A stretch of 64,000 bases of DNA from Mytilus trossulus. Its lineage: Eukaryota; Mollusca; Bivalvia; Mytilida; Mytilidae. Under the pieces are notes generated by a model. The model was not told where the DNA came from and did not search any database. It was given only the letters and a program-made list of their open reading frames with translations. Location: NCBI RefSeq assembly GCF_036588685.1, contig NC_086380.1, positions 38,330,692-38,394,691 of the forward strand, written 5' to 3'. Shown in pieces: positions 1 to 12,060 of this stretch (position 1 is its first letter; each line of letters begins with the position of its first letter). The translations under genes were made by a program, and so were the position numbers.

Positions 1-290
1 TAGTCAGGAACCTGTTGTTCAGAGGTTGTCGATTGTTGATGTGGTTCATACGTGTTTGTCACTTCTCGTTTTGAAATTTCTATAGATAAGACTGTCGGTT
101 TTCCTGTTTAAATGCTTTTACACTAGGAATTTTCGGGTTCCTTTCTAGCTTGCTCTTATGTGTGTACCAAGGCTCCATGTTAAAGACCGTACTCTGACCT
201 ATAATGGTTTACTGTTTACTCATTGTAAATTGGAAAGAGAGTTGACTAATTGGCACCCAAATCACATCTTCTTATGTATATGTATCATAT
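1..290 (+). repeat. Dispersed repeat family R1 (Mytilus-type), cut by window edge
   Basis: The stretch begins inside the repeat (TAGTCAGGAACCTGTTGTTC) and runs to the end motif resembling TTGGCACCCAAATCACATC. The same order of motifs recurs at 28610-28890, 41480-41620 (reverse), 42165-42275 and 59490-59745, so this is an interspersed element and not a gene. The short open frame at 158-343 lies inside it and is not supported as coding. Confidence 0.7.
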
Positions 291-1796
291 GTATGCAGTC
301 CAAAAATAGATGTATTAAACATTTAAAAATGAGCTGCTTCTGATCTCAGTTCTGTTGACAGTTTTAATTTCAAAGCTTATAGTAGCTGATTAGTATCATA
401 GTATCTGTTGATGGATGGTTTACTAATTTAAAACATTTGATATTTTGAGAGTGACATAATTCGTCGTTTTAGTTTAATTTTTTAAATAGATCCAATCTTA
501 ATTTATCATTTTTATTATATTTCAAGGGGAAACGTCGTACATAAATTAATAAGTTTATTTTTAGTATAAAATTAACTTAATTTTTCATCAAAGTTCTTTA
601 ATTTATTTTCTACTAAAACTTTATAATTGTTTTATACTTTCTTCTTGATAAGAATCTTGATTGGTTTAACTACTTTCAAGTTTTGAAAATTGTTCTATTC
701 ATGTAAGATTTACATTAATATATGGCTACTAGGCACAAATATAATCTTAACATGATGTATAAAGATAATATGTACCGTCTGAAGACATTTGACAACACAA
801 AAGCCTCGTTTAGTAGGTTTTTTTTAATGTCTGTTTGATGTCTTTCTTGATAGTAAATCAAAGACTGAAATGAAATGAAATGAAAATTCCCATGGCAATC
901 TGCCAAATTAGTTCCCCTTTGCAATTTCTTTTTTTATATTTAAGTCATGGTTTGAGCATTTACATTCGATTATTTACAAAAAATGTTTTTTTTTACATTA
1001 ACTTCAAACCGAGTGATTTACGGAATAACAGTAACAGAAGACAGCTCATTATCTTCATTTTAAATTATTTGCTTTGAGAAACATATTACATTTATTTTTC
1101 TGTAGAACGTATTTGTATGCCATAGTTTTTCTGTGAAAATAAAATAGAAAGAAAAATTAACAGAACATTTGAAAAAAAGATTATTTATTAAACTTATTTG
1201 ATTTCTACTGCTGCCATTTGAAGAGGGATTGAAATTTTATATATTTTCATTTTTTTCATTTAAATGGTCTTATAGAGATAGTTGTTGTTTCACTTTTGAT
1301 TTTAATGCATTATTCGCACATTTAAGAATTTTATCAAATCAATGGCGGCACATTCCTTTGACAAATTGATAAATGTTAATATTTGATTTGACTGTAAATA
1401 GTCGACAATGAAACAAATTTGGAATTAAAAATTGTAAATGTTTGGTTTTAGAATCATAGGGATTCAGCATAGTTTTCCATTGATAAATTATTCAGTGGTT
1501 CATTCAAGCAATGGTATTTTTTTAATGTAAGTTATATCTTAAAGGGTGAAAATTAAAACAGCTACTTTTGAACCTCGATTTTAAGTATTCTTACTGTCGT
1601 CTGATAAAATAATGCTGATAGTAAGGTTCACAGTTTTCTCAGTTTCCATAACTTTCTGTTTAAACCCGTCCTGGTTTTTTAACTTAAAGAAAAACTAATT
1701 TTAATCTAAATATTGTGTTAACTAATTAACCAAAGTTAAAAGCGGTATTGAGGGGGGAAGACAACAGACTTAGAATAGTGTTACATATAAAAGATA
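291..1796. other. AT-rich intergenic stretch without recognisable gene
   Basis: I see only short chance open frames, homopolymer runs and no splice-consistent exon or TIR element. Confidence 0.5.
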
Positions 1797-1960
1797 AAAT
1801 GTGGTATGATTGCCAATGAGACCACTGTCCACAAGAGACCAAAATGACACAGACATTAACAACTATTTAGTCACCATACGGCCTTCAACAATGAGCAAAG
1901 CCCATACCGCATAGTCAGCTATAGAGGCCCCTAAAATGACAATGTACAACAATCGAACGA
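1797..1960 (-). repeat. Dispersed repeat family R2, reverse orientation
   Basis: The stretch contains GTGGTATGATTGCCAATGAG, then GAGACCAAAATGACAC, then the ACGGCCTTCAACAATGAGC and GCCATACCGCATAGTCAGC-like motifs. It is the reverse complement of the fuller copy at 60290-60595. Shorter copies lie at 8135-8215 and 42300-42445. Confidence 0.75.
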
Positions 1961-2403
1961 GAAAACTAACGACCTTATTTATATGCTACTAGTTTTAAAT
2001 AGATATAAATCATCTTCTGGAAGAATTCGAAGTTCTCCTAATAGAGGAGGGATTTTCAGACGGTAACAGATCACTTCCATCGGAAACTATTGGTATCGTC
2101 ATCGAATTCGAGCCGAATCTTGTTTATTATTGGTAATTTTAAATCTATTGAAAGCCAACGGGACTAGAAGGGTGCATTTTTAAAACAGCACTATATAAGA
2201 CAGATATATAAAGTTGAAAACTTTATTTCGTCGTTTTTTCGTCACACCGGCTAACAAATTGGATCTCGTTATGTTAATTGTATAGTCGTGTAGTCAAACA
2301 ATATACACAGTCTTTGACTCTTCTCTATTTTTCATCGTGTGCTTTATTACTGCGTGTTGGTTTTTTTAATAATTGGTAGTTCACTTTTCATAATTTCAGG
2401 ACT

Positions 2404-2473
2404 ATGATAACGGTACAGAACATCTATAAGACAATGATGTTTTATGGATATATCATTGTATCACAGTCTTCAT
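2404..2473 (+). CDS. Exon 1, signal peptide of the Ig receptor-like gene
   Basis: It encodes 23 residues plus one base, with a hydrophobic stretch MMFYGYIIV before polar residues. The donor is T|GTAAGG (phase 1). In-frame ATGs at 2434 and 2437 would give shorter leaders. It is the only upstream exon found that joins exon 2 in phase. Confidence 0.6.
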
Positions 2474-5400
2474 GTAAGGAAACATATTATTCTGTAATTG
2501 TATGGCATCCACTACTTTCTAACTAAAACGTATAGGATCTCATTATTTCAAAATGATTGGCCAACTTACTACACCAATTATTTATCAATCATTTATTCCT
2601 TACTTTATACTAGTATATCGTTTGATACTAACAATGTTAAAGAATGATATGTTTTCAATTCTATCTTGATTATTCCAAGTAAAGAAATTCAGCATGCAAC
2701 ATTTGAGGTTTGCATAAAACATGAAAACTCTACCAAAAACTCATAATAACATATTCATTTGAAGGAAAATAGTTTTCGCATAGTCTTTTGAGATAATTGT
2801 AATTATTCTGATTTAGAGTTATTCTCGCAATTTGATTGGCTGATATTGACCTAATAAATTTCAATACAAATTCTTATCACGTCAATTGGGATTTATCTTC
2901 CTTATTTATTACGTCAATTGAAAGTATCTCCCTTAATATACCATTGACATAATAAAAAAATGAGTTGCTTTAATCATAATATTTTTAATTTTTCACAGTT
3001 TTAGATTAAATATTTAAAATATATTTGTTGATATTATCCTAAATTCTAATTTTAATATAATAATATGTAATATAACATAATCAGGATAAATTCGTTACTC
3101 AGTGTTCAATTGTCCTAATTCGGAATTTATTGGCTACGCCTCACCCGATATGAACTTTATTGACCAGATAAATTTACGTATTAGGACAATTGCACACTGT
3201 GTAACTAATAGTATTCGTTAATCGATTGTTATTATCTTCTGTCTTATTATTTTTCACTTGACTCATGAAGAATACATTTTATACATTGTTTTTACAGTAA
3301 GATGGGATATCAAAAAAACAACTGTAGTATATGGACAAAATGCAACTCTTTCTTGTAATGGCAATGGATGTATGCCTATAAGCATTAGAAAATGGATCGG
3401 AGGACCAACAGATGATGTCTTATGCTTCGATGAATATTCATCAAATCCAGCTAAATATCAGCTGATGTACAATAAATCAAAACCTTCCTTTGATCTGATG
3501 ATCAAACGCTTCAACTTCACCGATGCAAACTGTTCTTATACATGCGCTTGTGGGTTCTTTAAATATACAAATATGCTCCAAATGCAACAAATCGACTTTG
3601 TGTGTAAGTAAATAAAAATGAAAAAATTGCAAGTGAAAAAAGAAAAGATAAACTTTTATAAAAGCATATTTTTTATGAATGCTCAGACTTTCCTTTTTTA
3701 AATCTCGAATACCAATGTACTGTTAACAGTAATTGTGTCAATGTCAATGATTTAGAAATTCACTTTGGAGTTTTAATCTCAAGCTTAAAATATAATACAT
3801 TACAACATACAAATACTTTTGAACTATAACAGAATACATTCTTTTGAAACAGAAGCGATCGTCTGCATTGCAGGTGACATTGGGGCAAACTATCTTTAAA
3901 CTGCCTTACATTCGTCAATCTCCCAATCCGTCGATGTTTCTTGCATATTGATATTACAAAGAAAAATGTTTCATTTGATAGAAATAAAATAATCATAGGG
4001 TCATCGACTTCATTTGAAAACCATGTTGTTTATGAAAAACGTGGATAAACGAAATTTCTAGTGTTTTTGCAACGAAACAAACGTACCACTTATTTCGACG
4101 TTTAAATGCATTAAATTACTTGTTTGTCAGTTTGAGTTCAAGTAGTCCGAGTAGTACATTTATACGAAATTAAATCGATTTGAAAAAGACCTGGCCTTGC
4201 GGTCATAAAACTTTCAAGTCAGTTTTTTTATACTCATATTCCAAAATCAACCAATCAAAATGCTGGATTTCATGTTTAGAGCATGATTTTTTGTGCTCCG
4301 AGAACGGAGCAAAGTTTTATGACTTTGACCCCAGTTCTCACTTACATTTGCACAAGCAAGCCGATCAAAATCGATCTTATTTAATCAAGAGAGGCTATAC
4401 TGCATCACATCATAAAAAAGAACCGATCAGACCGTATTACCTTATATTGCATAAACAAATAATCCTAAAAATAGAATAGTAAAGAAAACACTGCATTTCG
4501 CAGACTATCACACACTTCAAAATCATGGAGTTTGCTGATTGGAATTTCGTATGCATGGAGTTTGCTGATTGGAATTTCGTATGCATTTATTAATAATGTT
4601 TTTGGTTCATACACCACAAGTATTTTAAAAAAGACATATGTGTAGATTGTCGCTTAAAAACAAACGGTCAATGCGTTTGAAGATTCGGCCTAGATTTTCA
4701 GCAAAGAAAACGAAATTGTCGATGAAGAAGAAATCCCAAAAACAGCTGAATCGATGTTTACTTTCTTAATCCATCGTTTTTAAACACGTTTGTTTTTGCC
4801 CCCGAACATGCGCAGATTTCTTTTCATATCTGAATATAACATTCACCTGAAAAAAGATCGATCGAGATCAATCTAAGCTTTTACACATACAGAAAGATCG
4901 ATTCACATAAGATCGGTCTTTTTAAAACAACATCTGCAGGTAGACTTTTAAAGACCGATTGAAGATCGATCTTTTCCGCTTACATTTGACTAAAGATCGA
5001 TCTTTCCCTTTTACATAGACTTAAGATTGATCTATTTCTAGATCGATCTCAGGAAATACTTTTTTTTCAAATGTTTTTATAGTCAGGATATTCCATCATC
5101 CTTTCAGCATCAACTATCTTAGGTGTTATAGGGTTTCAAGAATATAAAAAAACGACTATCGGCCGTTTACTAAGATATAAACAAAACAAAAAAAAATATT
5201 GTTTTTTTTAATCTCTTTTTTCTGTCTGATTCTCTCTATTTTTCATATTTTCTCTCTTTCCTTTTTCACAATCTCTTATGATAGAAATATATAAATTAAA
5301 TTTAACACAAACCAAAGGTTTACATATCCTGTGCATTTATTGCATGTTGTTTGCTCTGTTCCATAAATAAGTAAAAAGTATATATTGATACAAATAGTGT

Positions 5401-8400
5401 TGTTTGACTACTGTTCAGGTTAATATTAGCATAGGGGCCCAAAATTGTTTAAGTTAAAAAACGAAAGTTTTTCAGTTTATTTTTTAAGACAAAAAAGGAA
5501 CCTTTTCTTCTGGTTTGCATTTATAGATAAAAAGGCTTTTTTTTTGGCAAAACTACATCAAATTTAAAAATAAGATTTCTTCTACAGTACCTACAAAAAA
5601 GTTCGTTTTGTTAAATTCAATGTTTACATAGAAATTTTTCAAACAAGCACAGAACCAATATAAAAATTATTATTTCACTTGACAATCATAAAACAAATGT
5701 CCAATAGTTTCATCTTTACATCAACATTAAAAAAAAAATTACGTCCATTATCACTGAACTAGTATACATATTTGTTAAGGGGCCAGCTGAAGGAACCTCC
5801 GGTTGGGAGAGTTTTTCGCTGCATTGGGGACCTGTTGTTGGCCTCCGGCATTTGACTGCTCTATTGTCGGGTTGTCGTCTCGTTGACACATTTCCGATTT
5901 TTATTCTCAATTTTATAACTTGGTGACTTTGAGTTTTAAAATGTATTTGTAGGAATAATCCTATGTAAAAATATATATATTAGAAATAATACAAATATGT
6001 ATCTTTACTACATTTCTAAAGTATACAAAAGTATTTCTTCCAGTCTTCAATGTTATAATGCAGCTCATCCTTCCATTTAAAAATTTTAATTACTGAGTGA
6101 TGTGCACGAATTACAGTAAGATTATTATATATAACTTTAATACTTTTGCTGCTGGTAATTTGCTCCACAATATTATCATTTCTAAATCAAAATCAGTTTC
6201 CCTAATACACAATTTAACTTCCACAGAGGTTTTTGATAACAAACTTTAATAGCGCATAAAATTATTTGTCTGCACTTTTTATTTAATCTAATCAAATATG
6301 AAAAAAATCTCTCCTTTGGTGGTAAAAAATGTAACACAGGTTTTGAACATCAGCAACTCCCAATCTGTTATATAATGGAAAATTTTCTGTTTTTAAAAAA
6401 TGCAAGATATTAAGTAAGTGGCATTCTTTGACATTTGTTTTAACATGTGGTTTTGGTGAGTGTAGGGCTTAAAAGCATTCTAACACAAAGGACTGCTCAG
6501 TTGATTTCCACTCCCAAATAGTTTAAGTTTTGTGAAGAAGCAGATCTTGCAACTCCAAATGTATTCAATGTCAACTTAAGCATATGTTGCCAATCTTGAT
6601 TCAATTTGAAAAAACATTGCCTCACCAAACTGATTTTAAGATAAAAGTTGAAAGAATATAAAAGTAACATTCTGCCTCCCTTTTATCTGCATTCAGTGTA
6701 TCATATTTGATTTTCTTTTCTTCTCCTATGAATCGCCCTTTAATAAAGCCCTTTAGTGTGTCACTAATAATGGAAAACATTACATTTTTATCTCTACCAA
6801 CAAAAACAAAAAAAAGTTGCTATTTCCATATCTATGTTCATCAAGCTGATTGATGTATTTCATATCTTTCCCTTGCTTAGTAATATACGTAATAATACTT
6901 TGTTAATGAAAATCTGAAATAAAGGCCCAACTCATAACCGTATTGCAATTATCTAAAGACAAAAGGATTATTATCTCTCCAAATTTTTGTTCAAAAGCAA
7001 CTTTAAAATCATCAGTTTGAGCATCTTTCACTATTCTCATGCCAATTTGCACGATAACGGAGAATGAGTCCCCCAACTTAGGTCTGTCTTCTTATTTACA
7101 CTTTTTCTGATTGAGTGACGAAAGGAAAGGTCGATTTTTTTAACAAGGTAACAATCTCTGATCGGCACTATCGTGTATATATATATATATTTTTTCAAAT
7201 ATTTGCTTTATGGTGGAAATGTATTTTTATAACACATCAATTCATAGCGAATATCATGTCATATGTCACTCTATTTATTTGTGCAGATCCCCCAGATAAA
7301 GACATTATTTCAGAAACGAAACAAGAGGACGGCAAATTGTATATACACTTGTCTATGAAGGTGCATCCATTCCCAAATTGCAGCATTATTTACGAGGTAT
7401 GTCTTATCTATTTTAGTATGTGTATATACTTGCCATTCAATTTGACGTAAGAAAAAGTAGTATTTCAAATTATAAATGAAACGTATTCATTATTTATAAA
7501 CAAAATCTGAATGTCAGTCTATATAACTTTTGTTTTATTTCGGAACCTTGTTTGTTTTAAATCTATAATTAAACAAATTATTCTAAATGTTTATAACGTA
7601 AAATATATTAATTAACATATACATTATTACGATTTTCTCATTTACATAATTTTAGAATACTGTGTTACCTGTCAAGTTAAAAAGTATTGATGTACAAGAG
7701 GAACTTGGAATAAAATTATATTTACTCAAATTAGAATATATCTTAGACTTGGAGTTTAAGAACTGTAGACAAAATATTACTGTGTCCTGTGAAGTCAAAT
7801 CAATCAAGTTTCCACTACTGCAAGAGGAGCTTGTCCTATGCAAAGGTACTAAATAATTAAAATTGATTCAAAATTAGTTTAAATTAGCATCGATATATTT
7901 AAGTATATAAAGTGAGGTTTCAATTATGTTATACTATAGTCGAACATTTCACATGATATACCAAGTTATTTTTAAACAGGAAATAATAGTTTTCTGTTTA
8001 TTCAATTGATATATCAACTACGTTACATACACACAAAATCTGATTTATTTCAAGGAATACTTTGCCTTTATTACATCAAGTTAATGAAACACTGAGTCAA
8101 AGGATATGAAATTAAACATTATATAAAAAAGAAGATGTGGTATGATTGCCAATGAGACAACTATCCACAAAAGACCAAAATGACACAAACATTAAAAAGT
8201 ATAACAATTATGGTCATTTTCATTTATAAGATGAGTAATTTGTTAGTCATTAGTTGTCTGTTTACTTTATATTTATTTTATAGATCATCCAGATGCCAGT
8301 AATTACTCCGTTTTATGGATACTTCTTGGATTATTGTGTTGCTTTTCTGTGGTTTTGATGATGGTGATATGTGGTAATTCAATTTCCTTATTTATTCGCA

Positions 8401-8924
8401 ATGTGTTTGTACTTTATTCTTATACAGCAAAAAAGGTGTATATTCGTGGACATCTTGAAGTCCCCTCCAAATCCATAAATAGTTTGATTTCTCAAGACCA
8501 GAAGAATAAAATACGTTAAACTTTATTCTTACAGGTCAGATGATATTCAACTTTCCTCTACAATTCAGAAAACCTTCGTTGTATCATAACCATAGGTGAT
8601 TCTTATTTTAGTCCTCTACCTCCTTAAATTGTATATACAAAACATCCTTTTCCCTGTAATCAGCCTTCTATCTCATTGAAATAATACCTCATTATATCAA
8701 TTTCATGTGTTTTAGAATGGAGAAGACGACAGAGAGGAAAGACTCGAAAGAGACAAAAAACTCGAAATAGACAAAGTAGTGAAAATAGTGAATCTCTCAC
8801 ATGTTCCAATGAACCATATGATGAATCGCCAAATTTCGAGTTTGAGGAAATCAATCATTGCGATTCAACATGGCCAGACAATAATGAAAATACATCATGG
8901 CGCATAATGTCAACAGTAGAGTAA
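2404..8924 (+). CDS. Two-Ig-domain type I membrane receptor-like protein (six-exon model)
   Basis: The joined exons 2404-2473, 3298-3603, 7287-7396, 7656-7845, 8284-8373 and 8716-8924 sum to 975 nt, i.e. 324 residues plus stop. Every junction has AG/GT borders, with phases 1, 1, 0, 1, 1. The layout is: signal peptide (about residues 1-23), Ig-like domain 1 (about 24-125; LSC, KWIGG and the D-A-N-C-S-Y-T-C core, four N-x-S/T sequons, extra cysteines), Ig-like domain 2 split over exons 3-4 (Cys in FPNCSI and in TVSCEV), one transmembrane helix in exon 5, and a basic then acidic cytoplasmic tail with a single tyrosine in EPYDESP. A receptor or adhesion role in recognition or immunity is inference from architecture. 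I do not recognise a named orthologue. The start is the ATG at 2404, which follows a possible acceptor at 2398-2399, so a 5' UTR intron may exist. No transcript was seen. Confidence 0.75.
3094..3205. repeat. Inverted repeat (MITE-like) in intron 1 of the Ig gene
   Basis: GTTACTCAGTGTTCAATTGT at the left is mirrored by ACAATTGCACACTGTGTAAC at the right, about 112 bp overall. It ends about 90 bp before exon 2. Confidence 0.7.
3298..3603 (+). CDS. Exon 2, Ig-like domain 1
   Basis: The acceptor is TTTTTACAG and the donor GTAAGT. The exon is 306 nt, phase 1 to phase 1, the classic layout of a whole Ig-domain exon. It holds the first canonical Cys (TLSC), Trp (RKWIGG) and the YTCAC region. Sequons are NATL, NKSK, NFTD and NCSY. 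The additional cysteines suggest extra disulphides. Confidence 0.85.
4524..4583. repeat. Exact 30-bp tandem duplication
   Basis: Two adjacent identical copies start CATGGAGTTTGCTGATTGGA at 4524 and 4554. Confidence 0.9.
4854..5050. repeat. Cluster of AGATCGATCT-like palindromic motifs
   Basis: At least nine variants of GATCGATC, GATCGGTC or GATTGATC occur in about 200 bp, often as AAGATCGATCTTT, separated by irregular T-rich spacers. A weaker instance lies at about 4365. Confidence 0.75.
5745..5915 (+). repeat. Dispersed repeat family R3
   Basis: It contains ACTAGTATACATATTTGTTA, GGGGCCAGCTGAAGGA, ACCTGTTGTTGGCCTCCGGC and TCTCGTTGACACATTTCC. The same motif order recurs at 56995-57165, and a fragment lies in reverse at 11970-12050. 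Confidence 0.8.
7287..7396 (+). CDS. Exon 3, first half of Ig-like domain 2
   Basis: The acceptor is TTTGTGCAG and the donor GAG|GTATGT, phase 1 in and phase 0 out (110 nt). It carries a beta-strand-like KLYIHLSMKV followed by HPFPNCSIIYE, with the presumed first Cys of the domain in a glycosylation sequon. Confidence 0.75.
7656..7845 (+). CDS. Exon 4, second half of Ig-like domain 2
   Basis: The acceptor is AATTTTAG and the donor AAAG|GTACTA (phase 0 in, phase 1 out, 190 nt). It encodes alternating hydrophobic strands and NITVSCEVK, with the likely second Cys, then ELVLCK leading to the stalk. Confidence 0.75.
8135..8215 (-). repeat. Dispersed repeat family R2, short copy in intron 4
   Basis: It contains GATGTGGTATGATTGCCAAT, then AAAAGACCAAAATGACAC, a truncated relative of the element at 1797-1960. 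Confidence 0.7.
8284..8373 (+). CDS. Exon 5, transmembrane helix
   Basis: The acceptor is TTTTATAG and the donor G|GTAATT, phase 1 to phase 1, 90 nt. It encodes a short juxtamembrane stretch (HPDASNY) and a roughly 20-residue hydrophobic segment starting VLWILLGLLCC and ending VVLMMVIC, an unambiguous membrane span. Confidence 0.85.
8716..8924 (+). CDS. Exon 6, cytoplasmic tail and stop
   Basis: The acceptor is GTGTTTTAG and the stop TAA at 8922-8924. The tail opens with a stop-transfer basic cluster (WRRRQRGKTRKRQKTR), continues Ser-rich and ends acidic (FEFEEI, then STWPDNNENTSW). The single tyrosine sits in EPYDESP, a possible SH2 docking site. No ITAM or ITIM consensus is visible. Confidence 0.8.
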
Positions 8925-8970
8925 AATACCCATATGTATTATATGTAATGGTGATTGATGTGTGACAAAG

Positions 8971-8976
8971 AATAAA
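8971..8976 (+). promoter_or_regulatory. Putative polyadenylation signal AATAAA
   Basis: A canonical AATAAA lies 47 bp after the stop codon of the Ig receptor-like gene. Confidence 0.5.
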
Positions 8977-10839
8977 GAGATCTCTTGTCTTAAATCATTT
9001 TTCTGTACGAAATATTGAATATAGACTGATGTGGATGATGCAAGTCAGATTATTGTGTCAACATACATCCCCCATTTCCTTTCTCAATTTTATAGTCTAT
9101 TTGGATGCCGTGTATATGGCTAATGCGAGAACTAACCAAGAAAAACTTACATCAGTAGTAAGCCGGATAGAACGTCAACTCTAGCTTACACAAACACGCG
9201 ATGCTGACAATGTACCTAGTCGAGGAAATGGGAACAGATTTTTAATCACTAATCAATGCACCGATAACATATGCGAGTCGCGAAAGTTCAAATAACGATA
9301 TTCAGACAAAGGTTTTTAAAAAAATAGAAAAACGCATTATAGAACTTAAACAAAGATCTTTGAAAAACATACAATATAAATTCGGGACTGTCTTATCACA
9401 ATCCATTAGAATATGATCAAAGAGTTTGTACAAAAACAACAAGGAAACATTATGATTTTACCTGACTAATTTCTTAGGTTAAATTCGTGCATGAAAATAG
9501 CCGTTGTAATCAATCTTACACAAATATTTCAATAAAAGAAAACATATGTTGTAGATATTGCTGAGATGTTGCAAGATATCAAGATCATCACACTCAAATG
9601 GGCAATAACCAGAATGTAGCCAAAACTAAGGAAATGTTTGGTAAATCCTCAAACTTTTCTTCAATCCCCAAAAAAATAAAACCATACAACGACGCCGTAA
9701 ATTTTGGTTCACAGGAGAAAATCATGAACAAATAATAAATTCCATCAGACCAAAAACAACAAAGTTATATAAAGCAAACAGCTTATAGAGACGTTTGAAA
9801 GAAAGCAAGTTTGTATTTTAAAAATGATATGCACAAAAACATCAATTAGAACTATACACACACTGTACGTTATGAAATCAATATTTCATCAATCGAGTTT
9901 CTCAAACAAAAATATACGAAATCAAATTAAAAGATATAGATATATTTAGCCTATAACACTACAACATATATACATTCGTAAGGAGTTAGAATATTTCAAC
10001 TGTCCAATCAAATGTCAACAAGGGGCCTTACCTTTAATCTTAACAGTTCTTGAAAGTCTTGAATATATTTGCCAAAATGTAAACATATCATAAAGCTGCC
10101 AGATCTTGAAAACAACTTTATCTATATTTTAATAGCTTAATGCAAATTAAGATGAACAAACTGAAACTTTATAATCTGAGAACGAGCTATGTATTGAAAA
10201 CGTCAATTAATGTAAAGTCAAAATCACGTCTGGTGAAATACAGTCTGTAGTGGGGATATTGGAACAAACAGTTCTCGAGTTTTTTTAAGAATATCTATGA
10301 GCAAATCAATATTCTATTCCCTTTTAGTGTAAAAATATATATTAATCTTTTAATTATAAAACAAAAGAGGAAAAAGGATGGTGTAAAAGAATCAACAACC
10401 TGATCAAAGAGCAGAAACAGCCGGCCAACGTCGCCAATACGTCTTAAAGCAGTGACTATTACAGTTATCCCTAAAACAATAATGTATACTACTTCAGACA
10501 AAAACACCCCACACTAAAATCCGAAACATGCAAAAGAACTAAAATTTGTACGAAACATACAAGACTGAAAAAAGCTAGAGGTTCCTGACATGTACCCTCA
10601 ACCAAACACACAGCTCAGTTTAAAAACATTCGGAGTCCGAAGATAGAATGGGTAACAGAAGAGAATTGAGCAAACTGACAGTTGTCAACATAAATAAACA
10701 ATGGATAACTTGGACGTTGCACGTTTTAGAATTCATGTGTTAATTTCCGATGCAAAGAAAAGATCATATGCGTGAATCAATATAAATGCCCATCCAATGC
10801 TATATTTAATGACTAGACAACGCTATCGAAACTATAAGT
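8977..10839. other. Intergenic stretch without recognisable gene
   Basis: AT-rich single-copy-looking sequence with no credible exon, RNA gene or TIR element seen. Confidence 0.5.
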
Positions 10840-11063
10840 ATACTGTAAACCAACTTATTTTCGCGGATACTTTATTTCGCGTTTTACCCTTTCTTGACCA
10901 CTTCGCGGCTATTCGATTTCGCGATTATCTGATTAACTTGATGAAGTTAACTAAGGAAAGATCAAAGATTGACATATTTGCGACGATTTATATTCGCGTT
11001 ATTTTTCTACTCCCGAAAGTCAAGAAAATAAATTGCTCGCGAAAATAAGTTGGTTTACAGTAT
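10840..11063. mobile_element. 224-bp MITE with perfect 26-bp terminal inverted repeats
   Basis: The left end starts ATACTGTAAACCAACTTATT and continues TTCGCG. The right end is its exact reverse complement, ending GTTGGTTTACAGTAT. The interior is rich in TTCGCG motifs and has no real coding capacity. A TA next to each end would fit a Tc1/mariner-like target, which I cannot prove. A related layout is at 59761-59980. Confidence 0.88.
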
Positions 11064-11194
11064 TCCTTCTTGAAACGTTTTGAGGTTTTATTTGTATCTC
11101 ATTACCTACGATACGTGATGCATATATGGGTCACTTTAAAGTCGCTATGTGTCATATATGTGACGGTACCAGGTCATTAGCTTGTATTAATTCA

Positions 11195-11310
11195 GTTCTT
11201 TTAATGGTTTATATTTGTCATATCAGGTTTTTTGTTTACTGTTTTGTCATAAATCAAGCCTACATATTTTCGTTTCGATTGTTGAAGTTTTGTCATGTCG
11301 TATACTTTGT
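11195..11310 (+). repeat. Decayed fragment related to family R2
   Basis: TGTCATATCAGGTTTTTTGT and TGTTTTGTCATAAATCA match the 5' part of the R2 copy at 60290-60595. The 61-codon open frame here is a by-product of the repeat. Confidence 0.55.
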
Positions 11311-11627
11311 GTAGTTAATTTCATATGCCAACTTTATTTCACTGCTCTACTAATTTTGGCATTGTAAACATTTCTTTGTTCCATTCTTTCTTGATTAGAA
11401 ACGATTTGATCGCTGACGTTACTTAACATATGTCACATTGGTTTTTTTTTATTCTCAAGATGTCGTTTGGTCGAAATTTGTTGTTTTTGTTTTGCCTAGT
11501 TGATGTTCACCACGCTACTCTTATTTGAATAACTTAAGCTATATTTGGCAAAACGTTGAAGAATGTTTTGTCCTAAACGGTCTTCAGCTTCGTACTTTGC
11601 TTGACATTTTCAACCTTTTTGTTTCGA

Positions 11628-11715
11628 GCGTCACTGATGAATCTTTTGTTGACGATGCTAAGTTTGTAACAAATACAAAATTTCAATCATGTTATCTATG
11701 ATGAGTTTATTTATC
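11628..11715 (+). repeat. Diverged copy of dispersed family R4
   Basis: GAGCGTCACTGATGAATCTT, TTGTTGACGATGC and then ATGATGAGTTTATTTA match the R4 copies at 38363 and 40286 with many substitutions. Confidence 0.6.
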
Positions 11716-11969
11716 GTTTATTGAAGAAAAAATCGATGAAAAAAATAAAATAGAAATGGTTCGATTTGACAATGTTTATCACACACACAAACGCATAATC
11801 ATTACAACTTCAATTGAGCATGATTTTAGATCGAAGGCTATGAGATGTTGTGGAAACCATATGAACCAATCTTTGTACGTTTCATATGATTTGTTTCTAC
11901 TTTTCCACTCTTTCGTTTTAAATTGTATAAAACAAGGTCAGTCTCAATCATTGCCTGATTATAATGGGA

Positions 11970-12050
11970 GATAGTAAAATTGAGAATGGAAATGAAGAAT
12001 ATGTCATAGAGACCAAAAAGCAGACAACAGCCGAAGGCCACTAAAAGTGT
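11970..12050 (-). repeat. Fragment of family R3, reverse orientation
   Basis: TTGAGAATGGAAATGA, AGAGACC and ACAACAGCCGAAGGCCAC are the reverse complement of the R3 end seen at 57075-57165. Confidence 0.55.
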
Positions 12051-12060
12051 ATCCCATTTT

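Larger units (their letters stand above)
3604..7286. other. Large intron 2 of the Ig gene
   Basis: It separates the two Ig-domain exons. It holds a 30-bp duplication (4524-4583), a GATCGATC-rich tract (about 4854-5050) and an R3 repeat (5745-5915). No further phase-compatible exon was recognised, although an unrecognised alternative exon is possible. Confidence 0.6.

Noticed and set aside
3760..3996. 78-codon minus-strand frame inside the Ig-gene intron
   Set aside because: No conserved motif, no splice context and composition like the surrounding intron.
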